Assembly (NCBI GenBank): GCA_964516765.1
Contig: CAZEWZ010000006.1
Location: 1-64,000, forward strand
Source: CAZEWZ01 sp964516765
GTDB taxonomy: Bacteria > Bacteroidota > Bacteroidia > Flavobacteriales > UBA7430
DNA: 64,000 bases
Direction of reading: 5' to 3'
This document shows positions 63,779-64,000 of the stretch, in pieces; the stretch's first letter is position 1, and the number at the start of each line of letters is the position of its first letter. The position numbers were made by a program, and so were the translations under genes. The notes under the pieces are model-generated. The model was not told the DNA's origin, made no database searches, and saw nothing but the letters and a program-made list of their open reading frames with translations.

Positions 63779-64000
63779 GGATATTCGGTCTCATTGGAAA
63801 ACAACTTGATCACTCTTATTCTAAAACTTATTTCAAAGAGAAATTTGACAATGAAAAAATTGTGGATGCTTTATATGAAAATTTTAGACTCACTAATATA
63901 GAAGAGTTCAAAGATTTAATTCAGCAACATAAATTTACAGGAATCAATGTTACAAACCCTTTCAAAAAATCTATTATTCCATATCTAGACGATCTATCTC
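63775..64000 (+). CDS. aroE: Shikimate dehydrogenase, N-terminal part
   Basis: 75 residues before the right edge. The start MRIFGLIGKQLDHSYSKTYF has the GxxxxHSxSK shikimate site and GINVTNPFKKSIIPYLDDL has the NVTxPFK motif with the catalytic Lys. It reduces 3-dehydroshikimate in aromatic amino acid synthesis. Overlaps DUF368 by four bases; the rest lies outside the window. Confidence 0.88.
   Translation, partial: MRIFGLIGKQLDHSYSKTYFKEKFDNEKIVDALYENFRLTNIEEFKDLIQQHKFTGINVTNPFKKSIIPYLDDLS

Noticed and set aside
1..64000. tRNA, rRNA, CRISPR, insertion sequences, riboswitches
   Set aside because: Read on both strands for T-arm motifs other than in ssrA, regular spaced repeats, transposase motifs and known riboswitch cores; none seen.

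Overview
The window looks like a draft contig from a low-GC member of Bacteroidota, most likely marine or aquatic and close to Flavobacteriia (order not certain). The evidence is: repeated -7 boxes of the form TAnnTTTG, four of them with a TTG exactly 20 bases upstream; proteins with type IX secretion (T9SS) sorting tails; a TonB-dependent receptor paired with a DUF4249 lipoprotein; a PorE-like OmpA protein; a fused SecDF; a long-form GAPDH; a GSII glutamine synthetase; and a tmRNA tag reading GESNYALAA. A run of ten N at 27533-27542 is an assembly join.

Layout. 0-8.6 kb: partial cupredoxin, BadF-type kinase, YwaF-like membrane protein, TerB-like protein and rhomboid, RNase P RNA (minus strand), Smr protein, MltG, a cytochrome c/copper monooxygenase lipoprotein with a redoxin lipoprotein, GNAT and DapF. 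8.7-18 kb: GAPDH, LOG protein, Lys1-like dehydrogenase, tmRNA, an ABC exporter and a 562-base gene-poor stretch with a possible gene remnant, two small membrane proteins, RluD and a PASTA protein. 18-28 kb: glutamine amidotransferase/RidA divergent pair, M61 and M28 peptidases, MBL hydrolase, DUF4294, SlyD-like PPIase, DbpA-like helicase, RluF-like synthase, three tandem cold-shock genes and a SpoU methyltransferase with the N gap. 28-42 kb (all minus strand): DUF4249/TonB receptor, purM-prfA-pyrF, PorE-like protein, glutamine synthetase, Ca/Na antiporter, TatA, SecDF. 42-48 kb: two T9SS cargo proteins, DCC protein, malate dehydrogenase. 48-64 kb: GyrB, rpsF-rpsR-rplI, RlmH, NadC, YihY, an M1 peptidase with an apparent C-terminal outer-membrane barrel, DUF2147, cysteine desulfurase, GlmM, and a tightly overlapped operon TPR-ComA-rhodanese-DUF368-aroE that runs off the right edge.

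Most of the content is chromosomal housekeeping. I see no phage, transposase, integrase, CRISPR array, rRNA or tRNA. The items most deserving follow-up are the M1 peptidase/Omp85-like barrel fusion (53.8-57.1 kb), the haem plus copper monooxygenase lipoprotein overlapping a redoxin lipoprotein (5.4-7.2 kb), the triple cold-shock array, the back-to-back rlmH/nadC promoters embedded in a perfect 20-base palindrome, and the ABC exporter directly after ssrA. All functional calls come from reading motifs by eye; no database search was run.
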